From Okapia johnstoni (Eukaryota > Chordata > Mammalia > Artiodactyla > Giraffidae), in contig CM044308.1 of NCBI GenBank assembly GCA_024291935.2, forward strand, positions 120,058,501-120,122,500: 64,000 nt of DNA, read 5' to 3'. Shown here piece after piece: positions 22,792 to 32,483 of this stretch. Position 1 is the first letter of the stretch; each line of letters starts with the position of its first letter. A program made the position numbers and the translations under genes. Below the pieces are notes generated by a model, which saw only the letters and a list, made by a program, of their open reading frames with translations, ran no database searches and was not told the origin of the DNA.

Positions 22792-22916
22792 TGGAGAAGG
22801 AAATGGTAACTCACTCCAGTATTCTTGCCTGGGAAATGCAGTGGACAGAGGAGCCTGGTGGGCTACAGTCCATGGGACTGCAAAAGAGTCAGACACAACT
22901 TGGCGACTAAACAACA
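22792..22916 (+). mobile_element. Bov-A SINE, 5'-truncated (first of a pair)
   Basis: This begins at tggagaaggaaatggtaact and ends gcgactaaacaacaagct. Its left edge abuts the duplication atgactatctca (22780-22791), whose partner lies beyond the next SINE at 23213-23224. Confidence 0.85.
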
Positions 22917-22987
22917 AGCTACCAAGAGAAGTTCTAAGGGGTCCAGCTGTCTTATGTACATTAGGGTGATGAAGAGGGGAGAGACGG

Positions 22988-23212
22988 CTTCCCTGGTGGC
23001 TCAGTGGTAAAGAATCTGCCCGCAATGCAGAGGATTTGGGTTTGATCCCTCGGTCAGGAAGATCTCCTGGAGGAGGGCATGACAACCCACTCCAGTATTC
23101 TTGCCTGGAGAATCTCATGGACAGTGGAGCCTGTTGGGCTACAGTCCATAGAGTAGATGTGACAAAGAGTCAGACATGACTGAAGTGACTTAGCAGGCAC
23201 ACATGACTATCT
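22988..23212 (+). mobile_element. Bov-A/Bov-tA SINE (second of a pair)
   Basis: A full unit beginning ggcttccctggtggctcagt. It is separated from the first by 71 bases of non-SINE text. Its right edge carries the second copy of atgactatctca (23213-23224), and I found no duplication of its own on its left. Confidence 0.9.
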
Positions 23213-23296
23213 CAACATCATTACCCCAGCTCTTATCCTATCTGAATTCATTCCCCTTCATTTACCTGAATTCAATCTGTATTGGAGTTACAATTT

Positions 23297-23425
23297 CTTT
23301 CCTTCTTTTTTTGCTGCACTGCACAGCTTGTTGGATCTTAATTCCCTGAACAGGGATTTGACCCAGGCCTACTGCCTTGGAAGCGTACAGTCTTAACCAC
23401 TGGGCCACCAGGAAAGTCTCTTGGT
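23297..23425 (-). mobile_element. CHR-type tRNA-derived SINE, short form
   Basis: This antisense element has a pyrimidine-rich left end (its tail) and the tRNA-like head ccactgggccaccaggaaag at the right. It is flanked by gttacaattt at 23287-23296 and 23426-23435. Confidence 0.88.
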
Positions 23426-23435
23426 GTTACAATTT

Positions 23436-23891
23436 GATAATACATTGCAATAACCATAGAAGTGATCAAATCTTTGGATTTGGTAATCTCACTCCTAAGA
23501 AATTGTTTTAATAAACAGAAACAGAGGACAGGTTAAATCAATTATGAAACATATACTTAATAAACTATACATAGTTAAAATCATAATTAGAAGCAGTATA
23601 CAGCTTATGAAAATGCTGATGATAAATAGAAAAAGTAAAGTACAAAATTGTGATTAAATCTGGAAACCTGGAAAGGGAACCAGAGAAAGAGAATTTGTGA
23701 GGTGTGGGATGGTCAAAGGGTAGATGATTTTTTTTCTTTTATTTGAATTCCCTCATGGCCATTTTAATGCTGTGCTTATATCTAATTGCCTTAAAGAATG
23801 ATCTAGAGTCCAGATTCCAGATCAGACCCATGAGTTGAATCTTTCCCTTCTTAATAGTCTCTAAAATGATAGTAAAGGAATTTTTTTTTTA
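23436..23891. other. Unassigned stretch
   Basis: AT-rich with L1-like phrases (ctcctaagaaattgttttaa near 23495) but no certain repeat or gene. Confidence 0.3.
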
Positions 23892-23905
23892 AAAAAGGTA
23901 TTAAA

Positions 23906-24017
23906 GGACTTCCCTGGCAGTCTAGTGGTTAAGACTCTGTGCTTCCAATGCAGGAGTGTCGGTTTGAACCCTGGTTGGGGAACTAAGGTCCCATGCCACA
24001 CCATGTGAACAAAGGAG
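23906..24017 (+). mobile_element. CHR-type tRNA-derived SINE, short form
   Basis: The head gacttccctggcagtctagt and the phrase ctaaggtcccatgccacacc identify it. It is flanked by a 14-bp duplication with one mismatch, aaaaaggtattaaa at 23892-23905 and aaaaagttattaaa at 24018-24031. Confidence 0.88.
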
Positions 24018-24109
24018 AAAAAGTTATTAAAAGTACAACAGTAAAGACAATGAAGGCTAGAGCAGCTCTGTAATTTGGGATTAAGTTCATCTTGAATAAC
24101 GGAAAAATC

Positions 24110-24530
24110 TAAAATAATAGTGTCTTAAATATGATAGTTTATTTCTCTATTATGTTCCAGAAGGCCAGAAGTGGTCAGCCTAGTGTTAGGGACCTCAGAC
24201 TCCTCATTTTTTGCTCATCCTTGTTTCTATTCCCAAGATCACCTTATGGTCCAAAATGACTGCTTGAACTATAGCCAGTAAATATTTAACAACACTGCTA
24301 ACAGGAAGATGGAAAGGATGAAGAAGGATGTGCCTTCCTTTTAAGGATGCTTCTTAGTGAAAGAACACTTTCATTTATATCCCTTTGGCCAAAATTTATT
24401 CACAGGGCTGTAGCTAGCTGTGGGAAGAATGACAGATGTAAACTTTATTCTGGGTGGCCACATATCCACTTAAAAATTGGGAGTTCTATTACTAAGGAAG
24501 AGGATACTGGGGGACAGCTACTATTCTACT
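24110..24530. mobile_element. Ancient dispersed repeat, family not named
   Basis: The block with tttatttctctattatgttc, ccaaaatgactgcttgaact and tttattctgggtggccacat matches by memory a common old mammalian interspersed repeat. I cannot assign the family by eye. Confidence 0.4.
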
Positions 24531-24887
24531 ATAAGAGTCATTAACAAATAAGAAATTGCCTTATATTTCTGGAAGACAAAAAGCAACTGGAGAAATGTTA
24601 CTGATTGATGAAGCAAAGCAAAGGAGGATGTAGCAGGAATATGCACTAGGGGATACAGATGAGGAAGAAGCCAGTATGTCCTGAAGAGGTCTGATATTCA
24701 GAAATAACTGGACCATTGCTGAGAAGAAAAAATACAGGTAGTTATAAATAAGCTAAATCCTCTTCTTTCATACTGGGGAGCCAGAATATATTGTCAAAAG
24801 TTAGCAAGTTATTGTTTCAATTAGAAATAGTTTTAGGTGCAAGTAATGAAACTGTCTAATATTAGTCTAAGGTCTTGCTATTCAAAA
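24531..24887. other. Unassigned stretch
   Basis: No gene or repeat is recognised. Confidence 0.3.
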
Positions 24888-26309
24888 AGTGATCAAGAGA
24901 TCAAGATGGTGGAGTAAGAGGATGTGAAGCTCACCTCTCCACACAAACACATAAAAAATACATCTACATGTGGAACAGTTATCACTGACGACTAACTGGA
25001 AACTGGCAAGAGTTCTCCTGTACAACCAAGACTGTAAGAAAGATACACATGTAGTCAGGTAAGAATGGATGAATTGTGATCGAGTCTGGATCTGTGACCC
25101 TAGAAGGGGACTCACAAGAGGAAGGAGATTCGATGGGCTGACACCTGCCCAGGTGAGTCAAGCCACAGACTGGGAATCCCAGTCTGGAGGTCCTACATAA
25201 AGGAAACAAGCCCCTCTGGCTTGTTGGAGGACCACTGGATGGACAGAAATTCTGGAGAAGCCTGGACTCTGCTCATGAGGAGCACACACGCATTGGCCAG
25301 CCCCAAAATCAGGGGAGCAAGAGGTCTGCCCCAGTGGCTGCGGTGTTTTCCATGACTACCTCCCCAGATGCCCCAGCAGGTGCCTAGCAAACACTCTGGC
25401 TCTACTCACTCCATGCCACGGTAAGGCACTTACTCTGAGGTTCCCATATCCAGGGAAAAGATCTGACTAAGGGCTCTGTCTACTAAGGGCTCTGCCTGAC
25501 TAAGGTTCAGGCAGCACACTGGACCTCTGTATGAGCATGAGCCCCCCTTGCTTCAGTACTTCCCTCCTCTGGGCCAAAGGTCCTGATACAGGGAGAAGGG
25601 GAAAAGCCCACACTTAAAGGAAACATATCTAGCTCAAGTCCAACCCTCAGGGCTTCTGTTCCAACAATCTGGGCTCAGATCCTGTCCCTGAGAGGGCAGT
25701 GATGACCAGTGAGCAGAGAGGAAGTCCAACTTCATGCCCAGTGCCAACTCAAGCAGAAGGGAGTTGTGTGATATATTTCCTACTGAAAGGAAAAAACTTG
25801 CAACCTAGGATACTCTACTCAGCAAGATTATCATTTAGAATAGATGGAGAGATAAAGAACTCAGACAAGCAAAAATTAAAAGAATTCATCAATATCAAGC
25901 CTACTCTAAAAGAAATGTCGAAGGCTCTTCTCTAAATGGAAAAGAAGTAGGAATCTATAAAAAAGAAAATTCCACTAGGAAAGGCAAATACATAGTAAGG
26001 ATTGAAGACAATTTAAATAAGCCAGTATGTGGATTAAAAGACACAAAAGTTTAAAAACAACTTTAACTACAATAAACAGTTAAGGGATACATATGAAGAT
26101 GTAAAATATGATATCAAAAACACAAAATGTAGGATTTTTAGAATGTGTTTTATCTTAAATGACTACCAGTTTAAAACAAGTATATATAATAGTGGGTCAA
26201 CATCTATGAACCTCATGGTAACCATGAAACAAAAACCTACAATATACATACAAAAACAAACAAACAAACAAATACTACTAAAGAAAATCATCAGACCACA
26301 AGAGAGTTC
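24888..26309 (+). mobile_element. L1 LINE, 5' UTR and internal remnant
   Basis: The start gatcaagatggtggagtaag is an L1 5' leader, followed by 800 bases of relatively GC-rich leader. From about 25770 the A-rich text (aggatactctactcagcaag) resembles an ORF1-adjacent/HAL1-like segment. A tandem repeat of tctgactaagggctctg occurs around 25462-25502. A young L1 tail interrupts it near 26310. Confidence 0.7.
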
Positions 26310-26475
26310 GATGCATGATACAGGGTGCTCAGGGCTGGTGCACCAGGATGACTTGGAGGGATGGAATGGGGAGGGAGGTGGGAGGGGGGTTCTGGAAGGG
26401 GAAAACATGTACACCCATGGTGGATTCATGTCAATGTATGGCAAAACAAATACAATATTGTAAAGTTAAGAAAGA
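26310..26475 (+). mobile_element. Young ruminant L1 3' end, inserted in older L1
   Basis: The text gatggaatggggagggaggt followed by catgtacacccatggtggat and atggcaaaacaaatacaata is the characteristic 3' terminus of ruminant L1. It is a strongly 5'-truncated copy, about 165 bases, lying within older L1 sequence. Confidence 0.8.
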
Positions 26476-26975
26476 AAAAACAAACAAACAAACAAAATCA
26501 AAGGAGGAAAAAATTAAAAAGAAATGAAGGAAGCAATGGCAATAATCAACAAAACTAAATGCTGATTCTCTGAGAATACAAATAAAATTGACAAAAAAAA
26601 CCCCACAAAAGAACAAAAGAAGTAAACAGATAAGAACTACAAAAACAAGTAATAAAATGGCAATAATTACATACCTATAAGCAATTACTTTAAATGTCAA
26701 TGAACTAAATGTTCAGATCAAAAAATATAGGGTGGCTGGTTGGAATTAAAAAAAAACCTTCATGTCAGACAAAATGGACTTTAAAACAGAGGCTATAGCA
26801 AAAGACAAAGAAGAGAATTATGTAATAATAAAGGGATCAAAGCAAATTGAGGATATTATATTCATTAATATATATGTACTCAATACAGGAACAACTAAAT
26901 ATATAAAGCATATACTAACAGATAAAGGGAGAAATTGAACATAATACAATAATAGTAGGAGACATTTATACTCCA

Positions 26976-27305
26976 TTGACATTAATGGACAAATCATCCA
27001 GACAGAAAATTAATAAGGCAACAGAGATCTTAAACAACACAACAGACCACAATTTATATGTACAGCACAGTATATCCAAAAAAAACCAGAATACACATGT
27101 TTTTTCAAGCCCACCTGGAATGTTTTCCAGGATAGACCACATATTAGGTCACAAAACAAGTCTCAACAAATTTAAGAGGATAGAAACTATACAAAGCATC
27201 TTTTCCAACCACAATAGTATGAAACTAGAAGTCAACTATAATAAGAAAAATGGGAATAGAACAGACACATGGAGACTAAACAGTATGCTACTAAAAAACC
27301 AATGA
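26976..27305 (+). pseudogene. L1 ORF2 endonuclease remnant
   Basis: This 109-codon frame contains FSRIDHILGHKTSLNKFKRI followed by IQSIFSNHNSMKLE, the C-terminal half of the L1 apurinic-type endonuclease, which nicks target DNA. The usual catalytic SDH motif reads SNH here, so the active-site aspartate is lost. The frame closes at a stop after LLKNQ. Confidence 0.85.
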
Positions 27306-27652
27306 GTCAGTGATGATATCAAAGGGAAAATCAGAAAATAACTTGAGATAAATAAAAATGAAAATACAACTTTCCAAAATTTATGGGATACAGCAAAAGC
27401 AGCTCTAAGAGAGAAAATATTTGCAAATGACAGGGCCAACAAATTTTGGCCATGTCATTTTGGTTGATATCCAAAAATACATAAACAGCTCATACAACTT
27501 GATATCAAAGAAACAAACAATCCAATAAAAAATGGACAGAAAATCTAAATAGACATTTTTTTCAGAGAAGATATACAGATGGCTAACAAGCACAAGAAAA
27601 GATACTCAACACTGCTAATTATCAGAGAAATGAAAATGAAATAAAAATAACA

Positions 27653-27892
27653 ATGAGATATCACCTCACACTTGTCAGAATTGTTATCATCAAAAAGTGT
27701 ACAGATAACAAATGTTGGAGAGAATGTGGAGAAAAGGGAACCCTTGTACTCTGTTTTTGGGAATGTAAATTGGTGCAGCCACTATGGAAAATAGTATGGA
27801 GGTTTCTCAAAAGTCTAAAAATAGAACTACCATATGATCCAGCAACCCCATTCCTGGGCACATGTCCAGAAAAAATGAAAACACAACTTTGA
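27653..27892 (+). pseudogene. L1 ORF2 C-terminal cysteine-motif remnant
   Basis: The frame reads [20 protein letters not shown], then the PLWK and [12 protein letters not shown] blocks. This is the C-terminal cysteine-rich segment of L1 ORF2. The histidine normally present before the last cysteine (compare LLHCWWEC at 29005-29220) is replaced here. Confidence 0.85.
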
Positions 27893-28208
27893 AAAGATAC
27901 ATGCACCCCATGTTGATGGCAATGCTATTTATAACAGCCAAGGTATGGAGGCAACCCAAGCGCCCATCAACAGATATCTGACTTAAGGATGTGTATACAC
28001 GGAATATTAGTCAGCCATAAAAATAATAAAATACTGCCATTTGCAGCAACATGAATAGGCATGAAGAATATTATATTTAGTGAAATGAGTCAGACAAAGA
28101 CAAATACCATGATATCACTTAAATGTGAAATCCAAAAAATAATCCAAATGAATCTACATACAAAACAGAAACAGACTCACAGACATAGAAAACAAACTTA
28201 TGGTTACC

Positions 28209-28333
28209 CTGGCGTAGTAAATGGCAACCCACTCCAGTATTCTTGCCTGAAGAATTCCATGGGCAGAGGAGCCTCGTGGGGACAGTCCATGGGGTCGCTA
28301 AGAGTTAGACATGACTGAGTGCCTGAGCACAGC
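28209..28333 (+). mobile_element. Bov-A SINE, 5'-truncated
   Basis: This runs from atggcaacccactccagtat to gactgagtgcctgagcacag. It is flanked by atggttacc at 28200-28208 and 28334-28342 and interrupts the L1 3' region. Confidence 0.9.
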
Positions 28334-28342
28334 ATGGTTACC

Positions 28343-28485
28343 AAAAAGGAAAGGGGGAAGAGGGATAAATTAGGAGTATGGCATTAACAGGTACACACTA
28401 CTATATGTAAAAGATATAAGCAACAGGGATTTACAGTATAGCACAAGGAACTGTATTCAATATAGGATTAAACTACAATGGAAAA
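28343..28485 (+). mobile_element. L1 LINE 3' UTR, continued
   Basis: L1 text resumes after the SINE (gtacacactactatatgtaa, agtatagcacaaggaactgt) and fades by about 28485. Confidence 0.75.
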
Positions 28486-28879
28486 TCTACCATTTCCCTG
28501 GATCCCTTAACAAGTATTAAATCTTGTATCATGGGATATTGGTCCACTATCAATAAACTCTATTATCCAACTTTATTCAGTGCCCTTTGATTTAGCAACC
28601 TCAGAGTCTGTTTCCCAGGAAACTCAATCTATGGCCCATATGCTCTCCTGGTTCCCAAGGTTACCTGTCAGCTAACTCCTACAGCAACTTTGGTGCATAG
28701 TCCTTTTCTCCCTCAGCAGGTCTACCACTTCCCCTGCTAGATTATGTTGTGACCTAGTTATTGGTTTCATGGTCAGGAGACGAAATGGGAATAAATCCAA
28801 TGAAAAGCATGAAGTGTCCTGCAAGGAAGAACCCCCAGAGTCATCTTCAAGAAAGGGAGGGGAAATGAGGCAACTGACA
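28486..28879. other. Unassigned stretch
   Basis: No gene is recognised. The part containing aataaactctattatccaac has an LTR-like flavour, but I cannot support a call. Confidence 0.3.
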
Positions 28880-29279
28880 AAGTATTAATATTAATCTCCA
28901 AAATACATAAGCAGCTCAGGCAGCTCAATATCAGAAAAATTAACAACCCAATCAAAAAATGGGCAGAAGACCTAAACAGACATTTCTCCAAAGAAGACAT
29001 ACTGATGGCTAATAAACACATGAAAAAATGTTCAACATCACTGACTATTAGAGAAATGCAAATCAATACTGCAATGATGTATCACCTCATATCAGTCAGA
29101 ACGGCTATCATCAAAAAATCTACAAACAATAAATGCTGGAGAGGATGTAGAGAAAAGGGAACCCTCTTGCACTGTTGGTGGGAATGTAAACTGATACAGC
29201 TGCTATGGAGAACAGTATGAAGATCTCTTTAAAAACTCGGAATAAAACTACCATATGACCCAGCAATTCCATTCCTAGG
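28880..29279 (+). mobile_element. L1 LINE, ORF2 C-terminal part
   Basis: L1 ORF2 text from ctccaaaatacataagcagc to gacccagcaattccattcct. A Bov-A SINE at 29291 interrupts it; the same L1 resumes at 29527. Confidence 0.85.
29005..29220 (+). pseudogene. L1 ORF2 C-terminus with intact cysteine motif
   Basis: A 71-codon frame reading [19 protein letters not shown] keeps the spacing C-x3-C-x7-H-x4-C of the L1 C-terminal motif. It ends at a stop after RTV. This is a better-preserved L1 fragment than that at 27653-27892. Confidence 0.85.
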
Positions 29280-29290
29280 TATATGCCCTG

Positions 29291-29515
29291 TATGTGCGTA
29301 TGTGCTAGGTCACTTCAGTCATGTAACTCTTTGCCATCCATGGACTGCAGCCCACCAGGCTCCTCTGTCCATGGGATTCTCCAGGCAAGATAACTGGAGT
29401 GGATTGCCATGTCCTCCTCCAGGGGATCTTCCCGACCCACGACTGAACCTGAATCTCTTGTGTCTCCTGCATTGGCAGGTGGGTTCTTTACCACTAGCAC
29501 CACCTGGAAAGTCTG
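29291..29515 (-). mobile_element. Bov-A/Bov-tA SINE
   Basis: A full antisense unit with caccacctggaaagtc at its right end. It is flanked by tatatgccctg at 29280-29290 and tatataccctg at 29516-29526 (10 of 11 match). Confidence 0.9.
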
Positions 29516-29526
29516 TATATACCCTG

Positions 29527-29795
29527 AGAAAACCACAATTCTAAAAGACATGTGTACCCCAATGTTCACTATTTACAATAGCCAGGACATGGAAGCAACC
29601 TAGTTGTCCATTGACAGATGAATGGATGAAGTTGTGGTACATGTATACAATGGAATATTACTTAGCCAAAAAAAAAAAAATAAATGAATTTGAGTCGGTT
29701 TAAGTGAGGTGGATGAACCTAGAGCCTCTTATACAGAGTGAAGTAAGTCAGAAAGAGAAAAATAAGTACTGTATATTAATGCATATGGAATCTAG
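29527..29795 (+). mobile_element. L1 LINE, continued
   Basis: Continues the ORF2 end (acatggaagcaacctagttg) and the start of the 3' region, with a 13-base A run at about 29670. A SINE follows at 29797. Confidence 0.85.
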
Positions 29796-29796
29796 G

Positions 29797-29923
29797 GGGC
29801 TTCCCTGTGGCTTAGTGGTAAAGAATCCACCTGCAATGCAGGAGCCACAGGAGACATGGATTCCAGCCCCTGAATCAGGAAGATCCTCTGTAGAAGGGCA
29901 TGGCAACCCACTCCAGTATTCTT
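29797..29923 (+). mobile_element. Bov-A SINE, 3'-truncated
   Basis: The unit starts ggcttccctgtggcttagtg and stops in the middle at cactccagtattc. The expected remainder does not follow; a T run and unrelated sequence begin at once. Loss of the 3' half is unusual for a SINE. Confidence 0.85.
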
Positions 29924-30494
29924 TTTTTTGCCTTTACAAGTTTTTATTTTTATACATTTTTATATTAGAAAGAAAAGCATAATTACCACAAATTATAAAT
30001 GACTGAAGCAGGACTAGAATAATGAATGAATCACTTCAGCCTGGAAAGCAGATACTGTCAATAATATTAATGTTATAATACAATCTCATTCAAGTATTTT
30101 ATGTTTTCTCCCTTGTAAATGTGATACCCTAGCACATGGTAAAGATAATGTACTATGAGCATAAGGTGGAACCTTCTCCGCAAAGCCAGATGACAAGTTA
30201 TCCTCTCCAGTCATAAGTGGGCTACACTCTGATCTTCTCTCTTCTGCCATCCATATGGTTGAAGGAGAGGGTGGGGCTGGGGCAAATCCAGGCACCCTCG
30301 CACACGGGAGATACTTTGGGGTCCCACTCGGGAGGGTGCCATGTGATCCAGACCGTTCTACCCAGGCTTTTGGCAAAAAACCAGCTCACCTTCCCGAACT
30401 AGTTGCCTTCCTTGCCCCTCCTATGACTGCCAGGGTTTTCTGAGCAGCTTTCAATTTAAAATAAATTAAAATCTTAAAAAAAAAAAAAGAAAAA
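29924..30494 (-). pseudogene. Candidate retrocopy (processed transcript end), parent unknown
   Basis: Read antisense, the block ends in aataaaaacttgtaaaggc followed by an A run (T run 29924-29931), a polyadenylation signal about 15 bases before a tail. That is the mark of a retrotransposed mRNA 3' end. An antisense frame of 96 codons (30086-30376) lies in it, but I recognise no domain. The right end (30459-30485) also shows AATAAA then a 13-base A run on the plus strand, so the orientation is not certain. The block is richer in GC than its neighbours at 30180-30420. It could instead be old single-copy DNA next to a truncated SINE. Confidence 0.4.
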
Positions 30495-31258
30495 GAAAGG
30501 GAGGGCAGGGGAATGCTAGCCTTTAACAGGGAGGAGTAGGCTACTTCTGGAAGCTCAGAGGATTCAGAAGAATTTTTAGTGCTTTGACCCAGAGGATCTT
30601 GAATTCATATGTAGACTCATTGATATAAACTCTCATCCCAAATCTCAGGGTACCACTTCTTCCCAGTTAGGCTCCTGACCTTGGTATAACAGAACTGACA
30701 TGATAGAAAACCAATTTTCTTTGGATTCTGCTACTTATAAGTCCTGGTTCTGTTCCTCAGTCTTTTCTGGCCTCCAAATGATTAGTGTCTCTTTAAATGC
30801 TGGCAAGGAGGGTCTCTGGTTTCACACTTCAACGTATATAGGTGATTAATGACCCTCAGCCTTTCATCATCTTTCTATAAAGATGCATTAATAGACTGGA
30901 GAAATAGTCATCCAATTCCAAAGTCAATTATGTCCCTTGGAACTCTCAAAGAACCCTCCAGAGCATCCCCTTCCACTGGTCTTCCATCCCAGTTACCTAC
31001 AGGCAGAGTTTTCACAATTATACCACAACCACTTGGCAAGGGTCAACATCTACACCAGTGATCAGGTCTTCATCGTAAGCCAGTTGTTGGGTGAAACAGC
31101 TCCAAAATCCCATTTCAGTCTGCTTTTCTGAGTATATCCTGGAACCGTTACTTGATTAACTGTCATTTTGTCAATTAGGATCCCTGGGAAACAGACTCTG
31201 AGACTCTGAGATTTACGTGCAGAAAGTTTATTTGGTAATGCTACAGGGATAGTATTGC
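30495..31258. other. Unassigned stretch
   Basis: No gene is recognised. Short overlapping frames at 30849-31131 have no recognisable domain. Confidence 0.35.
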
Positions 31259-31629
31259 CAGATAAAATATAGGGTGCCCAGTTAAGTTTGAATTTCAGAT
31301 AAACAATAAACAATGCAATATTGGGGACATGCTTATTTTAAATATTGGGCTTCCCTGGTGGTTCAGGCGGTAAAGAATCCACCTGCAGTGCAGAAGACTT
31401 GGGTTTGATCCCTGGGTTGGGAAGAAGGGAATGGCAACACACTCCAGTATTCTTGCCTAGAGAATTCCATGGACAGAGGAGCCTGGCGGGCTACAGTCCA
31501 TGGGGTCACAGAGTCAGACACGACTGAGCAACTTTCACTTTCACTTCACTATATTAAATATTATTTTTGTTTATTTGAAATTTAAATTTACCTAGGTGTT
31601 CTGCATTTATATTTGCTAAATCTGGCAAC
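31259..31629. mobile_element. Palindromic old element, split by a SINE
   Basis: The left arm (31259-31346, from gccagataaaatatagggtg) and the right arm (31555-31629, ending tttgctaaatctggc) are imperfect inverted copies of each other: for example tgaatttcagataaacaa on the left against tttatttgaaattt on the right. This fits a foldback DNA element. A Bov-A SINE occupies the middle. Confidence 0.55.
31347..31553 (+). mobile_element. Bov-A/Bov-tA SINE
   Basis: A full unit from gggcttccctggtggttcag to a (TTTCAC)-like tail. It is flanked by ttaaatatt at 31338-31346 and 31554-31562, and inserted near the centre of the palindromic element. Confidence 0.92.
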
Positions 31630-31954
31630 TCTATGTAGGGAACACCTATGAGAGAGCCACGAGGAAAGCAGGCTTGTAAAGGGGGTGAAGTTGAACTATG
31701 AAGCAAGAGAGACTTCAGCTGACTCTACAGGGATGTCTAGAGATCAGAGATTCCTATGAGGGTTCTCTGCCTTGAGGAAAAGGAGTAGGACTTTTATTTC
31801 TGCATGTCAACCAGTCATTTGATGCAGGCTACTCCTTGGAAGGGGGCATGGCTTTGCATGAGGTGGCTCTCTTTGACTGAAGGCAATTCCCAGAGAGGTT
31901 CCTGGGAGGTTCAGTCCTGAAGCGGGGATCTGAATGTAACCATTGCCTCAGTAT
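31630..31954. other. Unassigned stretch
   Basis: Nothing recognisable is seen. Confidence 0.3.
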
Positions 31955-32025
31955 GCCTATTAACCAGAATCTGCATTTAATAAGATCTCCAGGTGATATT
32001 TATGCATATTAAAGTTCAAGAAGCA
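31955..32025 (+). mobile_element. MER5-like DNA element, 3' end
   Basis: The text ccagaatctgcatttaataa followed by ccaggtgatatttatgcata matches the 3' part of the non-autonomous hAT element MER5. It is followed by a CHR SINE. Confidence 0.5.
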
Positions 32026-32147
32026 CTGGAACTTCCCTGGCGATCCAGTGGTTAAGACTCCCTGCTTCCAATGCAGGGAGCGCGGGTTTGCTGGATCTCT
32101 GGTCGTGGAACTAAGATCCCACATGCCCCAGGGCACAGCCAAAAGAT
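32026..32147 (+). mobile_element. CHR-type tRNA-derived SINE, short form
   Basis: Identified by aacttccctggcgatccagt and gaactaagatcccacatgcc. It is flanked by the perfect 15-bp duplication aaagttcaagaagca at 32011-32025 and 32148-32162. Confidence 0.93.
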
Positions 32148-32162
32148 AAAGTTCAAGAAGCA

Positions 32163-32275
32163 TTGCTTTAAGTTCTCAAACTTCTGTGTGTATTAAGTTC
32201 ACCTAGAAGGCTTGTTAAACCACAGCTTGCTGGGCCCCGTTCCTGCAATTTCTGTTTCTGTATGTCTGGTGTGAA
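32163..32275 (+). mobile_element. MER5-like DNA element, 5' part
   Basis: The text agttctcaaacttctgtgtg and aggcttgttaaaccacagct resembles the start of a MER5-type element. It lies to the right of a piece that looks like a MER5 3' end, so two copies or a rearranged one may be present. Confidence 0.45.
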
Positions 32276-32483
32276 GTGAAAGTGTTAGTCATTCAGTCAC
32301 TTCTGACTCTTGGCAACCCCATGGCCTGTAGCCCGCCAGACTCCTCTGTCCATGGGATTTCCCAGACAAGAATACTGGAGTGGGTTGCCATTTCCTTCTC
32401 CAGGGGACCTTCTTGACCCAGAAATCAAACCCGAGTCTCCTGCATTGCAGGAAGATTCTTTGCCATCTGAGCCACGAGGGAAG
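32276..32483 (-). mobile_element. Bov-A/Bov-tA SINE
   Basis: A full antisense unit with gtgaaagtgttagtcattca at its left and gccacgagggaagtcac at its right. No clear target duplication is found. Confidence 0.88.

Larger units (their letters stand above)
26476..28199 (+). mobile_element. L1 LINE, ORF2 remnant
   Basis: ORF2 text runs from the endonuclease region (atgtcaatgaactaaatgtt at 26693) to the C-terminus, with a large internal deletion near 27420: the endonuclease is followed directly by the C-terminal third, and the RT core is missing. A Bov-A SINE interrupts the 3' part at 28209. Confidence 0.8.

Noticed and set aside
26143..26463. 106-codon frame across an L1 joint
   Set aside because: It spans two different L1 insertions, so it cannot be an ancestral coding unit.
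30255..30443. Plus-strand 62-codon frame in the candidate retrocopy as a gene
   Set aside because: Both strands are open over the same GC-rich text and neither encodes a known domain; kept only as a retrocopy candidate.
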